Shown here: piece by piece, positions 36,220-46,824 of the stretch | How the letters are laid out: each line of letters starts with the position of its first letter | Position numbering within the stretch: the stretch's first letter is position 1 | From: Byssothecium circinans | Lineage: Eukaryota; Ascomycota; Dothideomycetes; Pleosporales; Massarinaceae | NCBI GenBank assembly: GCA_010015675.1 | Contig: ML977055.1 | Location: 1 to 64,000 of the forward strand | Direction of reading: 5' to 3' | Length of the DNA stretch: 64,000 bases | Program-made: the position numbers and the translations under genes | Notes under the pieces: generated by a model | Told to the model about the DNA's origin: nothing | Databases searched by the model: none | The model's input: only the letters and a program-made list of their open reading frames with translations

Positions 36220-37869
36220 TTTACCCCCTCTCTGGTTCACGTCCCGTCTCGTCGGCCGTTCCAAAAAGTATGTCGTCTGCTCTCTTCGTAGCCTGTTTTT
36301 GCGTCCGTCCGATCGGGTTCTCGATGTCGTTCGAATTCGTTATCGCATCCGTAGTCGGTAGTCGTCCAGAAGATCGTTCCACTGCAAATGCCCATCAAGC
36401 CCAATCCCAAAAAAATCCCAAAACCAACACACAGCGCAATGCAAAACAGTTTCCAAAAAGCAAAAATAAAGGAACGTTGGTCAGAGCCAAAAGGCGAGGA
36501 AGTTGCTACGTCCGCGTGGTGGGCGTGCGTGCGGGGAGCGCAATACCTTTTAATAAACCCTCCCGTATGGCATACCTACAGTACCGTTCCATGCAACCCA
36601 GCCCATGTCCCTGCAACGCCGCAGCTACCACATAAGTGTGTATGCGAAAGAAGATCTTCCCCTTCTCCGCATAGACACGCATACTCGTACCAATCAAACA
36701 CGAGAGAATCCCTGGTAAATGCGCGGTATGACCCCAGCCCTATACGAAAGGAGTTGGATATCTTACGTGCACATGTACCAGGTACTCTCCGAGATTGCGC
36801 ACCAAGGTACCCCATTACTTCATCCATTACCGGAGACCGAATGTCTGGACGAGGTGCTGGGATCGGCGCTAGGGAGGGGGAATTGCGAAGCCGAATGCGA
36901 AGGGGAATTGCTTTGGTACCGGTATTGTATGACGGTGCTTGTGAAGAGTGTGAGTATAGGAGGGATTATTTAGCTTGAAATTGCTGGGCGTAATCAGGCT
37001 GAGATGAAGGGTTGGTTGGCCGATAGAGTGCGTGTTGGGTCATCGCGTGTATGCGGGTAAAGTCGCACAATGTCTCGCGTGGGATGCGGGAATACGGCGT
37101 AAGTACCTCGAAATCGTCCAGTCGGCGCGGTGAACGTTCCTCGACGTCCAAGTTCAGGGCGTTGTTCGAGCGTGCGTTCTCAGCCGCTCAGCTCTTCTGC
37201 CCCTAGGAAGCTTTCATTCAAGGATCACATCCGCGCGCGTCCGGCTACGCTAATAGGGCACGCCTTTACCTTACCCCGCCTTGGACATAAAGGTCCCCTC
37301 GGCCTCTTAAGAGACTTCAGCATGTAAACGAAACGTCCATGTTCGCCATCCCGTAGAAAAAGAGAAGTCGTGCGAGGTCGCGCTCCCACTTCGCCTCCGC
37401 ACTCGCCCAGAAGATGTAAGCACATGATCCTTCGCGTTACAAGGCCATGGCACGACGCCTGCACCCTATACTGTATACGTCGAGTCAGCCGGAGTCCTGG
37501 GGCGGTGGCGTGTCTCCGCGGTTCATCGGGGATCTCGCTTACACGTGAGCGGGCCCAGCTGGCGGGGTAAATTGCATATGGAAGGTGGTTGAAATTGGGC
37601 GCTGGCGAATCACAGTGTGTGACATGGTGGTAGGGAAAAGTTGGTGTTTGAGGATGGATGTAAGAGCATGTGAGAGATGGAGATGTGGGGCCTGTGAGGA
37701 CCTCGGAGAGATTGAATGGTAGAGTGGAGCTAAGCTTAAGGGGGGTATTTAAGCGACCATATCCGGATGATATATCTAGTGCTCGTTTCAATATGATCCA
37801 AATAACGTGATGGCTATTTTTAAATAAACGTTTATTCTACTGCAAACGTGGTGCGCATAATAATCAAGC
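36220..37869. other. Long intergenic region, no supported gene
   Basis: About 1.6 kb upstream of the sugar transporter. A frame of 196 codons (36388-36978, plus) and one of 188 codons (37225-37791, minus, no ATG) exist but show no domain, signal or conserved-looking composition. I treat both as chance. Confidence 0.45.
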
Positions 37870-38752
37870 CTATATTCTCCTCTCAACCAGACCACCGCGT
37901 CTCAGTAGATACGTAGGAACTACAAAGTGTGATACTTGGAGAAACTCCGAGCGAAAAGGAAAGATAAAGAAAAATGACGTGCCTTTTTTAGCTCCTTCAT
38001 CTCGATTCTCAACCCCTAATAGCGCTTCAATTACCAATTTCTTGCTGGCAGGACTGCTTGTATCCCCTGGCCATTGCAACTGAGATCCGGCAGGCACTAT
38101 AAACGCGTTCTCAGAAGGTTGCCAAAAGACCTTCTGAACCAAGCGCATAAACGAGCTGATATTCGACGGTACCCTAAGGTAACCCCCATGAAAGATAGCC
38201 GCGTTAGCATGGAAGAGCGCACACAATTACCGTAATTTAGGGCTCCATTATACCAACTATGATATGTATATTTGAGTTGCTTTGACGTTTCCGGATCGCA
38301 AAGACCGTTCGCAGAAGCGTAAACGCGATTGTTAGGAGGAAAAGGCTGAAAACCAGACCAAGTCTAAGTTTTTGAGATGTCCGCATGAGCATTAGCTTGA
38401 ACATTGTATATGGCAACACTATGAATATAAAATGTGTTTAGAAATATTCCAAAGATCTAGAAGGAAAGCGCAAGAAAGCTTACCTTTACCGCAAAGATGG
38501 TGCCGAATTGGAAGATGAAGTTGGCGAGAGCGAGCTTATCTATTATTAGAGCTTCTTGGCCGTCCCGTTGAAGGTAGCTTCAAGAAGTAGTGCGATTTGG
38601 AGGGTGATGATGAAGCTAAATAATAAGAGCAGTGCGAGAGCGTTGAAGTAATTGTTCCATCCAAATTAGTAGAACTTTTGTCAGTGGCGGTAGAAGCATC
38701 CGATAAGTAATAGTGTGTTGACGCATGCCAGCGTCCAGGCGAGGGCCTTCAT
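37870..38752 (-). pseudogene. Rhodopsin-type (PTH11-like) fungal membrane protein remnant
   Basis: From an ATG at 38752 the translation begins KALAWTLACVNTLLLIG with RFY-like text, but runs into stops just before FGWNNYFNALALLLLFSFIITLQIALL. In other frames follow DGQEALIIDKLALANFIFQFGTIFAVK, then MFKLMLMRTSQKLRLGLVFSLFLLTIAFTLLRT and a stop-interrupted EP.ITVIVCALP. The order of membrane helices and the late E..ITVIVCALP motif resemble fungal integral membrane proteins with the rhodopsin domain, as in PTH11-like receptors. The middle helices are missing. The homology is by pattern only, so the family is uncertain. That it is broken is clear. Confidence 0.5.
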
Positions 38753-40722
38753 AATACCTCGTTAGCGAGGTTAGAGTTATAGCGCATCAGCTATATTAAT
38801 TTCCTATAAGATGAAGGCGTGCATTGTTTCAAGCACCTATTAAGAGTTCTTTCAAGTAGAGATTAATTTTCGTCGAACTGGGTAACTTTTAACGAAGAGC
38901 GAAAGCGAATATCACTAATGGGCGCCCAAAAAGGTATCTCTCTATAATACCAACTCGGTTCGGTTAATGCTAAATATTGAGTGTATTAAAAAATATTTCT
39001 CCAAAATGGGGAAAAACCGTTCGCGTAGCTATATGATCTATTTCCATTGAAATTTGTATTCAGACTACTCCCCCACCTCTTTGGTGAGTACCCATACCAT
39101 TGGATATATAGGTAGATAGACGTCCAATCACAGCAAGAACAGAAACCTATACTGTAGTACCGAACTCAGAAGGTGATATAGATTATATGAATACGGATTA
39201 TTTGAAATTATTGCATTGTAAGCCGTAATAGAATTGGTGAATTACATCGCTTCGTAAAGTTCACGATAGCTGTTAGGGATCACAAACTCAGGAGCCAGAA
39301 TGTTTAAGCACGATGTCAGCGTCCTCGAGCGAGCTGATATATTAATCGCGACAAGATCTATCGAGAAACACGGCCAGCTAGCAACGAGACTGCTTGCGGT
39401 GCAGGGTGATCTTGGTATCAGAGAGTCGTTCGCGGGGGCTGAATACGGGAGCTATCTTAGATATATGACGTTAAGTCCTAATGTAGGGTATCCAGGTTTT
39501 TGGGCAGCTCGCGTAAATTCACGACTTTCTTTCCGTGGATGAATATCGAAATATGCAGATCTGCATGTCTAAATGTGGCGACCAGGGATGCAGGCGTATA
39601 TTGATGCACCGTGTCTACCACTTTCCTTGTTTCAAAGATGGATGCGCTGAACATATGATAGGGTAGCCTGTTAACGAAGCAACTAGCGGTCGGAGAATTA
39701 AGATGACTCGATCCTAACCACTACACCAAAACATGAACTGCAATCACGGCCCGTCCGAAATTTTAGTACTTAGTACGAGCGTCTCGCAATATGTCCCCTG
39801 AATGTTGAAACCTCATGGTGGCATCGTTATCTTGCGATAAATGGATGAACGGGCCCCACAGAGCCTTTACATATAATGCCCGGTTGGCTGGCTGGCTGGC
39901 TGGTTGGTATTGATTTGCGTCCCACAGAGTGGACCGAAGGCCTTCATCTGTCTGAGCCTCCCATGAGGTCATAATGGACGGGCCGAGCATAAATACGATA
40001 CAAGTGTAAGGGCAGTTCTTGTGGTGGCTGCGCTTCATAAGGGAAGGCCTAATAGTCACTAATCCCCCTCGTTGCGAGGATATGAAAGGAAATAATACAG
40101 TCTGATATAGGGAGGGAAACAGCGCGGTGATATCAATAGCCGGTAAGGCCTAGATTGCGGCTTTCCAAGCCTTTGCAATGTGTCTTATTTAGACTTTTGT
40201 ACCGTATCACGAGTAGAAAGGGAAAACGGTGTTGTGTGATGTATGAAAATGTCAAGAATTAAACCAAAAAAGAGATGATTGAGGCGTCTGCCTCTTCTTT
40301 CATAACCTCTAAGCATATAATAACCGTGAAGCACTAGACGACGATAATGTAAGCAGTTTGTAGAGACTACGATCGCAAACCTAGTATACATAATCATTTA
40401 CTGCGACTACATATGTAGAAGCGTAGACCGACGTGGTCAATGCATCAACCCTGAACCTTATTGACGGTAATTGCGTATACACTACAACGACCCAGGTACC
40501 TAGGCTGCGGACGGACGCCCCGAACGAACCTCTACACTTAGGATGTTATAAACCCCGCTCCTCATCATGTCCGTGGATCTATCACCAAGCAATAAAAGCA
40601 GGGAGTGTGAAGGAAGTCTGCTGAATGCTGTACACGTAGACGTCCCAACGACTAGTCCAAACATATCTGAAACGCCAGATCTGGGTATCTCATCAATTGC
40701 ATTCTCTTCCAACCAGAATTTC
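38753..40722. other. Gene-poor intergenic region
   Basis: About 2 kb with no supported gene. An 80-codon frame at 39300-39542 has no recognisable domain. The region holds the GGCT tetranucleotide run listed below and a tRNA-D-arm-like string that I rejected as a tRNA. Confidence 0.45.
39885..39908. repeat. TGGC/TGGT tetranucleotide repeat
   Basis: About six tandem TGGC or TGGT units, non-coding. Confidence 0.8.
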
Positions 40723-42140
40723 TTAAATCCACCCCAAACCCTCCTTTCTCTTAGTAAGAACATGCATAACAACATAAACCACCAAACCAACCCCCAAAAT
40801 CCCCGAAACAATCCCAAAACCCCATAAGGTACTTCGGTTTATCGTCCGCGGGGAACAAATATGCGCCATATATCTGCGCCAAATTGCCTATAGCAATAAC
40901 AAGCGCCGGCGCCACAACCCTAACCTCCGGCTCTATAGCCCTAAACGTCGCGCCCGCGAAACTCAAACTAATCGCATTCGAGGCCCAGAGGCCAGCAGCC
41001 ATGGGAACAAGGAGAACGTAGCGAGCGGTGAAGTTATAGATCATGCATACGAGGATGGAAGTGATAAGCGAGAAGGCGAGCCAGCAGGCGATGACGAGAC
41101 CACGGTGTTGGGGTTTTTATCGCAAAGTAGCCGGTTATGGCGGTGCAGACAAAGGCTACGGCGTAGATGGCGACTGTCATGTATTGCGCTTGCACGCTTG
41201 AGGTATATATCAGGCCGTTGAGGAGGGTAGGGTAGAAGTATGAGAGGGTTGAGGAGCCGGCGATGACCTTTTGAATCATCAAATGGGCTATTCTATGATT
41301 GAGATTGGGAATACAAAAAAGTATTTAGATAGATTACCATGTACCCCAGAATGAAAGCGATTGTACGCTAGTCTTTGAGAGCGAGTGAGAACGACTTCCC
41401 CTTCTCCACCTTCTTATCGCCCTTACTTGTTGTAGTAATACCACCGTCCTGTATCCTCGTAATAGTAATCGCATGTTCCCTGTCGGCTAATAATAAAAAG
41501 CCACCTCCAACCACGTAACCCATGTGTGCCCTCCAAACCTCCAGTGATAGCTCTAGCGAGTAGGCCACCGAAGGCTCCATATAGAATAGCTGCGGAAATA
41601 TATGCAGCAAAACGTTTAGCTTGTTCTTCTCGCTTATATCATGAAGAAAGCAGCATGAGCATCCCTGGAGCAAAACCCGCTTCGAAGACTCCTACGAAGA
41701 TCCGGAGAATAATGAGGTGATGGTAATCCTTTATGGCCGCCATGCAGCAGGTCAAATTGCTCCAGTGTATCATTATGGCGGCGAGGTAGAGGGAAGGCTT
41801 GATGCAGATGAGGAGCAGGTTGGAAGGTGGTTCGAAGAAGACATATCTGACTGCGTTATGTTATTTGCAGACTGTCAGTAAGAAAAGTAGCAGTCAAACC
41901 GAAGAAGACGATTAGTGCGATGCTGTATTCGTTCGAGGAGAGGTTGAGATCGGTTGCCATGCCGGCAATCTTCGCATTTCCGATGCTGATACCAAGCAAG
42001 ATGGGATATTCATAGGGTGAATGACTGAAGAGAATTTCTTGGCGCTGTCCACATAGGAGAGGAGATACATAAGCGATATACTCTTACCCCAAAACTGATC
42101 CCACCAAATTCCATTTCCGCTTTTGAACCTGAGCATACAA
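40723..42140 (-). pseudogene. MFS transporter of the anion:cation symporter (Dal5-like) family, broken
   Basis: In order on the minus strand one reads IGNAKIAGMATDLNLSSNEYSIALIVFFG, then YVFFEPPSNLLLI..KPS, RIFVGVFEAGFAPGMLMLLSS, YISAAILYGAFGGLLARAI, HGLRGWRWLFII, STLSYFYPTLLNGL, HRGLVIACWLAFSLITSILV and ARYVLLVPMAAGLWASNA, ending GWI and a TAA at 40723-40725. These are hallmarks of the ACS family (Dal5, nicotinate and allantoate permease relatives). Lesions: a TGA at 41639-41641 where the family has Trp (SSWYKR), loss of frame after LFII, single-base losses at about 41110-41126 around GATAAAAACCCCAAC, and a shift at about 40828. It cannot make a full transporter. Confidence 0.85.
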
Positions 42141-42659
42141 GGTTATAAACTGAGCCATGACTAAGCGGACCTGAGTTCGTGGCTGTGCAATCCTGAGCAT
42201 GTGTTAGCAAGCCTGAGCAGGCCTGAGCGTGCCAAGACTGGCCCGAATCTGGGATATCAGCTGGCCAAGATTCGGGCCACTCCCTTGTTCAGTGGCCTAG
42301 TTCTTGACATCAGTGGCCCATATTAAGGCATTCAAGCTCGTGTATACTTTCCTTTTGAATTCTTACAAAAGAGTTGATATCGACAAGGTATAGTTCTTAA
42401 CCTACATGGATCTTCAGTCACTTGTGGCGTTCTTTCCAACTACGGCTACGACTTCAGGAGTGTACGAAGAGTCTCGTCTCTCTTTCTATAATGCCAGCTT
42501 TTGTTTATTAGTAGTATCATTACATTAGTACCATAGACACCGGACGACTGGTAAAGCATTTTCCGCCGACTTCAGCAGGCAAAGGACGCCGATTGACTGG
42601 TAGAGCCGTCCAAGACAAATGCTTCAAAGTACGCTGCCAAAGATCAGCTCCTTCGCGGG
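42141..42659. other. Intergenic with inverted repeat
   Basis: No gene is supported. It contains repeated CCTGAGC words at about 42192-42230 and the hairpin listed next. Confidence 0.45.
42239..42279. repeat. Perfect 12-bp inverted repeat with 17-base loop
   Basis: TGGCCCGAATCT at 42239-42250 is the exact reverse complement of AGATTCGGGCCA at 42268-42279. It may be a transposon end, an operator or a chance hairpin. It lies just upstream of the broken ACS transporter. Confidence 0.75.
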
Positions 42660-43160
42660 ATGCTACTAAGCCGCCTCAAACCCTCATGACCCTTGCTTTC
42701 GTTGCGCAGATTCATGCGAGCAGGCTTCTGGATGAGAAGGGAGGGATACGTGTATGAGACCGTGCTAGAGGCCCGCGAGCCTCTGTCTAGAATGCCCTTC
42801 CAGACTTGCCGATGGGACATGCCATCAAGCCGCCTCAAACTCTCATGACCCTCGCTAGCGCAGCGCAGATTCATGCGAGCAAGCTTTGATACGGCTCCAG
42901 CACTAGCTGCGGGCGGGGATGCCTTTGCGGACTTGCTAATGGGACGTGTCATGAAGCGGTCTCGAACTAGATGATCCTCGCCAGCTGCGTCGTGAGGATC
43001 CATGCGAGCAGACGGACAGGTACATGGCGCAGACCTTGCTACAGCTTGGCCATAGGCTCCAACACGAGCTCCTGGCGAGGATGCCCTGACTTGCTGATTG
43101 CCTCGAACTATCCAGCTCGCCAGCTGCGTGGTGGGGATTCATGGGAAGCCCCGAGGCCAT
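42660..43160. repeat. Decayed direct-repeat array, about four units of 127-160 bp
   Basis: A motif of the form AAGCCGCCTCAAAC..TCATGACC, followed after about 25 bases by GCGCAGATTCATGCGAGCA, begins at 42668 and again at 42827. More diverged versions start near 42954 (AAGCGGTCTCGAACTAG...CATGCGAGCAGAC) and 43099 (GCCTCGAACTA...GATTCATGGG). Unit length varies. On the minus strand the better units translate as ARMNLR...EGHE.LRRL, so the array may derive from a repeat protein gene, but stops interrupt it. Confidence 0.65.
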
Positions 43161-43234
43161 AGCTTCCACCCCCATACCAAGCTGACACCTCCATTCTTCC
43201 GCCTCAACGCAATTTCGAGCGTCTCCCGTCCATC

Positions 43235-43480
43235 ATGTCCACTGATCAGTCGACCACCTCAGGCACTACTGCTCAAGGTGGCCAGGAGAGCAGTACTTCT
43301 GCAACTGTCAACGGCAATGTTGATAGTAACAGCGGGAAAGTTGATGGCAACACCTCAAATGACGCTTCGGGAGGTTCACAGGAACCAAGTTCGACTCGCG
43401 TGAGAGATATTTTGCAGGAGTCAACAGCCTCTACAGAGGGCTTAGGACTTGAAAAGTTTGGTTCTTCAACTGGCAATTAG
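43235..43480 (+). CDS. Short Ser/Thr/Gly-rich hydrophilic protein, doubtful
   Basis: An ATG-started frame of 81 residues (MSTDQSTTSGTTAQGG...). It is almost wholly low-complexity Ser, Thr, Gly, Asn and acidic residues, with no signal peptide, membrane segment or known domain. It could be a real small disordered protein, the first exon of something longer, or chance. Confidence 0.3.
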   Translation: MSTDQSTTSGTTAQGGQESSTSATVNGNVDSNSGKVDGNTSNDASGGSQEPSSTRVRDILQESTASTEGLGLEKFGSSTGN

Positions 43481-43768
43481 TTGGCTACTTGTTACGAGCA
43501 ATGGGTCTTGTTACTCATCATCAGTCTTGCTCGGGCTGAGGAAGAACATTCTTCCGCCGAGCTTCACTTGGACTTAAGACCGCCACTTTCGCTCAGTGGT
43601 TCACCGTATGGAATATCAGAATGCGTCGAAGCTTGCATGCTTATTGCACAAGTCTTATAAATTGATGTAGTCCGCTATAGTTCACAACCACCCCCCATCA
43701 TTCTTTCATGCCGACTCTTCCGTGACCCTTAAAGTTTGCAGGAGATAGCAACATCAACTGTCTTCACA

Positions 43769-44423
43769 ATGTCTCTATTTGAGATTATACCTCCGACACC
43801 AGCTATGAAAGACCTTTGCCGCAAGGCTGGTTCGCAATTACGAGTCATAACTAAGGCATCCAATGTAGCAAAGGGCACAGAGATATATACGTTTCGCTGG
43901 GATGATGCGCTTGCGGATGTGGTGAAAGAGGTTACTGGGACTAAGGTATGTACAGGAAGAATCAGATGCCGGTAGAGTGACTACTAACTAAGTACCCAAG
44001 TCGGAAGAAGTCAAGGCGTTAGCAAGAGCCAAGCGATTGGTGATTCCGGTAGAAGCCGACTCTATTGCGCCTCAGACATTTCGCCTTGTACGTGGTTCGT
44101 ATGCGACAATGAAGGACGAATGGGCCGTCGTCATATCTCTGGAGGATATATCCGATGGCACAAAGCAGGCCCCCGAGGATATAACCTAGGAATTGGAGCA
44201 GACTCCAAAGGACAAGAAGAGGGGAGATGTCAGGGAGAAGCCTCAGAAAGGGAAGCTTCGGGCCTGGAGTGACGTTGCTGAGGATAACCGCAAAAGCGAA
44301 GCAGCTTTTCCACCCGCATCGATTGGTATAATCTTTGGGAGCGTCGGTTTCGACCTTGGGGACCATATTATTATGCTCTCACTTCGCACGAAGCTATTGG
44401 AAGACCTTGGGTTTGAAGTGTAG
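43769..44423 (+). pseudogene. Unrecognised two-exon gene with in-frame TAG
   Basis: Exon 1 is 43769-43945 from ATG (MSLFEIIPPTPAMKDLCRKAG). A 55-bp intron (GTATGT, branch CTAAC, CCCAAG) leads to exon 2 at 44001. The frame reaches a TAG at 44187-44189 after only 121 residues. The same frame is then open for 77 more codons to 44423 with protein-like text: ELEQTPKDKKRGDVREK, then AWSDVAEDNRKSEAAFPPASIG and FDLGDHIIMLSLRTKLLEDLGFEV. A single C-to-T change (CAG to TAG) would explain it. Without it the protein would be 199 residues. I do not recognise the domain. It ends 18 bp from the next gene, which converges on it. Confidence 0.55.
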
Positions 44424-44440
44424 ATCAGAATGTCTTTCAG

Positions 44441-46548
44441 CTAGTATTCGCCGAATAGACCCAAGCCCAAACCGCCCAAATCCCGCATATCCGCGTCCCC
44501 AAAGTCCTCTCTTGAAAGGAGCGTTCTTATATACGTTGGTTCTATGGTTTCGTGATCGGAGTCCTGGCCTGTGTTTTGCTCCAGGGTTAGATCTTGATCT
44601 ATCTCACTGTCGCCGAGAATAGCGTGTGCCAACGCATCGCACTGCTGCCGGTCATCGTCCACACGTAGAACGACTCGCTCCGGATGTTCGGCCATCAGTG
44701 CTGCGCCCTCGCTGGGTAACCTGGTGTTGCCATCGTGCGTGGTGGCGCGCGGGACCTCGTTTGCCTCGGCTGGCTGTATAGCTAGACGACCAGCAGCTTC
44801 ACCCCGGCCGCCATGTTCACAGGAACTGCCGTCCGACGCAGGGCGCGGCCTCCTGTCATTGCTCCGGCTATTGCTCCGGCCATCATTCTGGTCCGGATTC
44901 ATACCGACGGCTAGATCTGAGCCTAATGATGGCGTATCATCCGTAGATACGTTATTAGACCCTCCCTCTGTGGTCGGGCTGCGATCGGGAGTTTGATCAG
45001 AAGGTGCTGGCGTAACCTGGGAAATTGTGGAGTTCGACGTCCATTGTCCGCAATAATGCAGCAGTCGTTGGCGCTTAGGAGCTGGCGCTGGTTCACCGCT
45101 CCCCATCCTCCGCTCGATGGCTTCAGTCGTCTCAGTCCTGCCATACTGACCGGGAGTAACGCCTGCCAACGCATTGCACGGCTGTCAGTGATCTACGTCG
45201 GGTCGAACCTCGTCTGACTCGATTAGCCTGTTGTCCTGGTCTTGTACATGGAGCAAACTATACCTGTGTCCTCGCTTCTTGTCCCATTGGGATCTCCCTC
45301 CTCGATGTCGATTACTCTACTTATCGGCCGGCGTCTGATGCATTCCTCTTGTTGTGCTAACAGTCGGATATAGAACCCGACTGGGTGCTTTTGCCAGATC
45401 CTAAGGATCGCCTGGGTTGCTTTTTCTCGATAGTTGAGGTGGTGACAGATTTCCGCCAACCTAGCGTCTGTTAGCAAAGTTGCCACGCCGGCTTCCGTTT
45501 ATGAACTCACTCAAACCCCTCTAGTACCACAAACTTGAGGATGATGGGGATTACAAACGGAATGATCTCATCTTCAATTGGTCCTACGTACTCAGGTCTG
45601 TTCAAGTGTTCTGCTGCATACTTGACCGCCCTGCGCCGATTCTCGCCAAAGACCCGGTATGATCGTATAGATCTACCATCTGGAGACTATCAACAAGCAG
45701 GAACATACGGAACAGAGGGCATTCGACTTACAGTTAAGGAACGCATTGTACGCCCTACCTCCCCAGCCGTTCTCAACCATCAACCCAGCTGTTTCATTGA
45801 CCCATTGACCAGCAAGCCGGTATTTAGATGCCCCGTCCGACCTAGCTATCCCGAATTGCTCCATAATGACTTGGTCGGCATCAAGAGCCTTGTACCTATT
45901 CGAATTCCGTAGCAAAGCGTACCCTGAAACGAATACAACTTCTCTAAAGTAACGCACCGCCTTTGTTAGTCGTTCGTCGCTTTTGAATCTTTGATTTTGA
46001 AGAGCATATTCCTCTAATCGCTTTAGCGGATCCTCTGACAGAAGCCGGTTCACCTGGAATGGTTTCCAATCTGTGGTTTGCCCCTGTGGGAGGATAGGCG
46101 CATGGACGAGCATAGCAAATGCCCATTTCTTCTGCTCAGTCGTAAAGTCCTTCTCCTTCCATTTTCCAGCAACCGGGATTTCTCCAAGAAAAGAATCCAG
46201 ATGTGCTAACAGAGGGTCCTCTTCTCTTTGGCTGGGGGGAGTAGGCGTTTGAGACGTGCCATTCGACCGTCCCTGCGCGGTCGAGGTGAGGTTAGGAACT
46301 GGTGGGTTCTGGTAGGCTGCGAAGTTTGACGTGGTAGGAGTCTCGTAGAGCTTTAATTTTTGCTCGAGGTAGTCTATGTAAGCTTTATTGGTGCCTTCAA
46401 AATTGTAAAGCCTTGTTCGTCTTCTGCTAATCATAACTTTGACGAAGCGTAGAGGGCGAAATGGAGAATGGGTGAACGTTTGTGCCGCCACAGCTATGGA
46501 AGAACTAGCGCTAGCCATATTCGGTATGCTTTGAAAAGCACACCGCAT
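44441..46548 (-). CDS. Orphan 634-residue protein of unknown function
   Basis: Four exons on the minus strand, 46548-45732, 45679-45511, 45460-45264 and 45162-44441, with introns of 52, 50 and 101 bp. All splice signals are canonical and all junctions stay in frame, which strongly supports a real gene. A second ATG at 46518 is possible. Near the N-terminus is a basic, coiled-coil-like piece (SRRRTRLYNFEG then YIDYLEQKLKLYE). A helical middle region follows, with WKEKDFTTEQKKWAFAMLVHAP, RLTKAVRYFREVVFVSGYAL, EIIPFVIPIILKFVVLEGFE and LNYREKATQAILRIWQKHPVG. The C-terminal third is disordered and acidic, ending GGLGLGLFGEY. I recognise no family. It sits among accessory genes. Confidence 0.68.
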
Positions 46549-46824
46549 CTATACTAGTTCTATCGCCCAGCCATGCCTTATCATGCACGGGTATCATGCA
46601 CGGGTCGCATCTGTGCGTCGGTTGCAGCACCAACCCAGGTCGCACTGACGCCTTTCAAGGCGCCTGCAGATTGCATCACCGGAATTCACTGTGCCGCACT
46701 TGCTAGGGAGGCAATATATCGTCTGCGGGGAACAAAATCCTTCATCCCACAAAGGCTGAGAAGTATATAGCCTGGAGCCGTTCCACGTCCGAGACCTACA
46801 ATCCGCAAGCAAGCCGCATCCATT

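Noticed and set aside
36388..36978. Plus-strand frame of 196 codons
   Set aside because: No domain, no signal, uneven composition, and overlapping frames on both strands; it looks like chance in GC-balanced DNA.
37225..37791. Minus-strand frame of 188 codons
   Set aside because: It starts with TTG, not ATG, has no recognisable domain, and no splice sites that would attach an upstream exon.
39300..39542. 80-residue ATG-started frame
   Set aside because: Isolated in a gene-poor region, with no conserved feature.
39676..39727. Minus-strand string TGGTGTAGTGGTTAGGATC resembling a tRNA D-arm
   Set aside because: No matching acceptor stem, anticodon stem or T-arm can be folded around it within tRNA length, so I do not call a tRNA or even a clear tRNA fragment.
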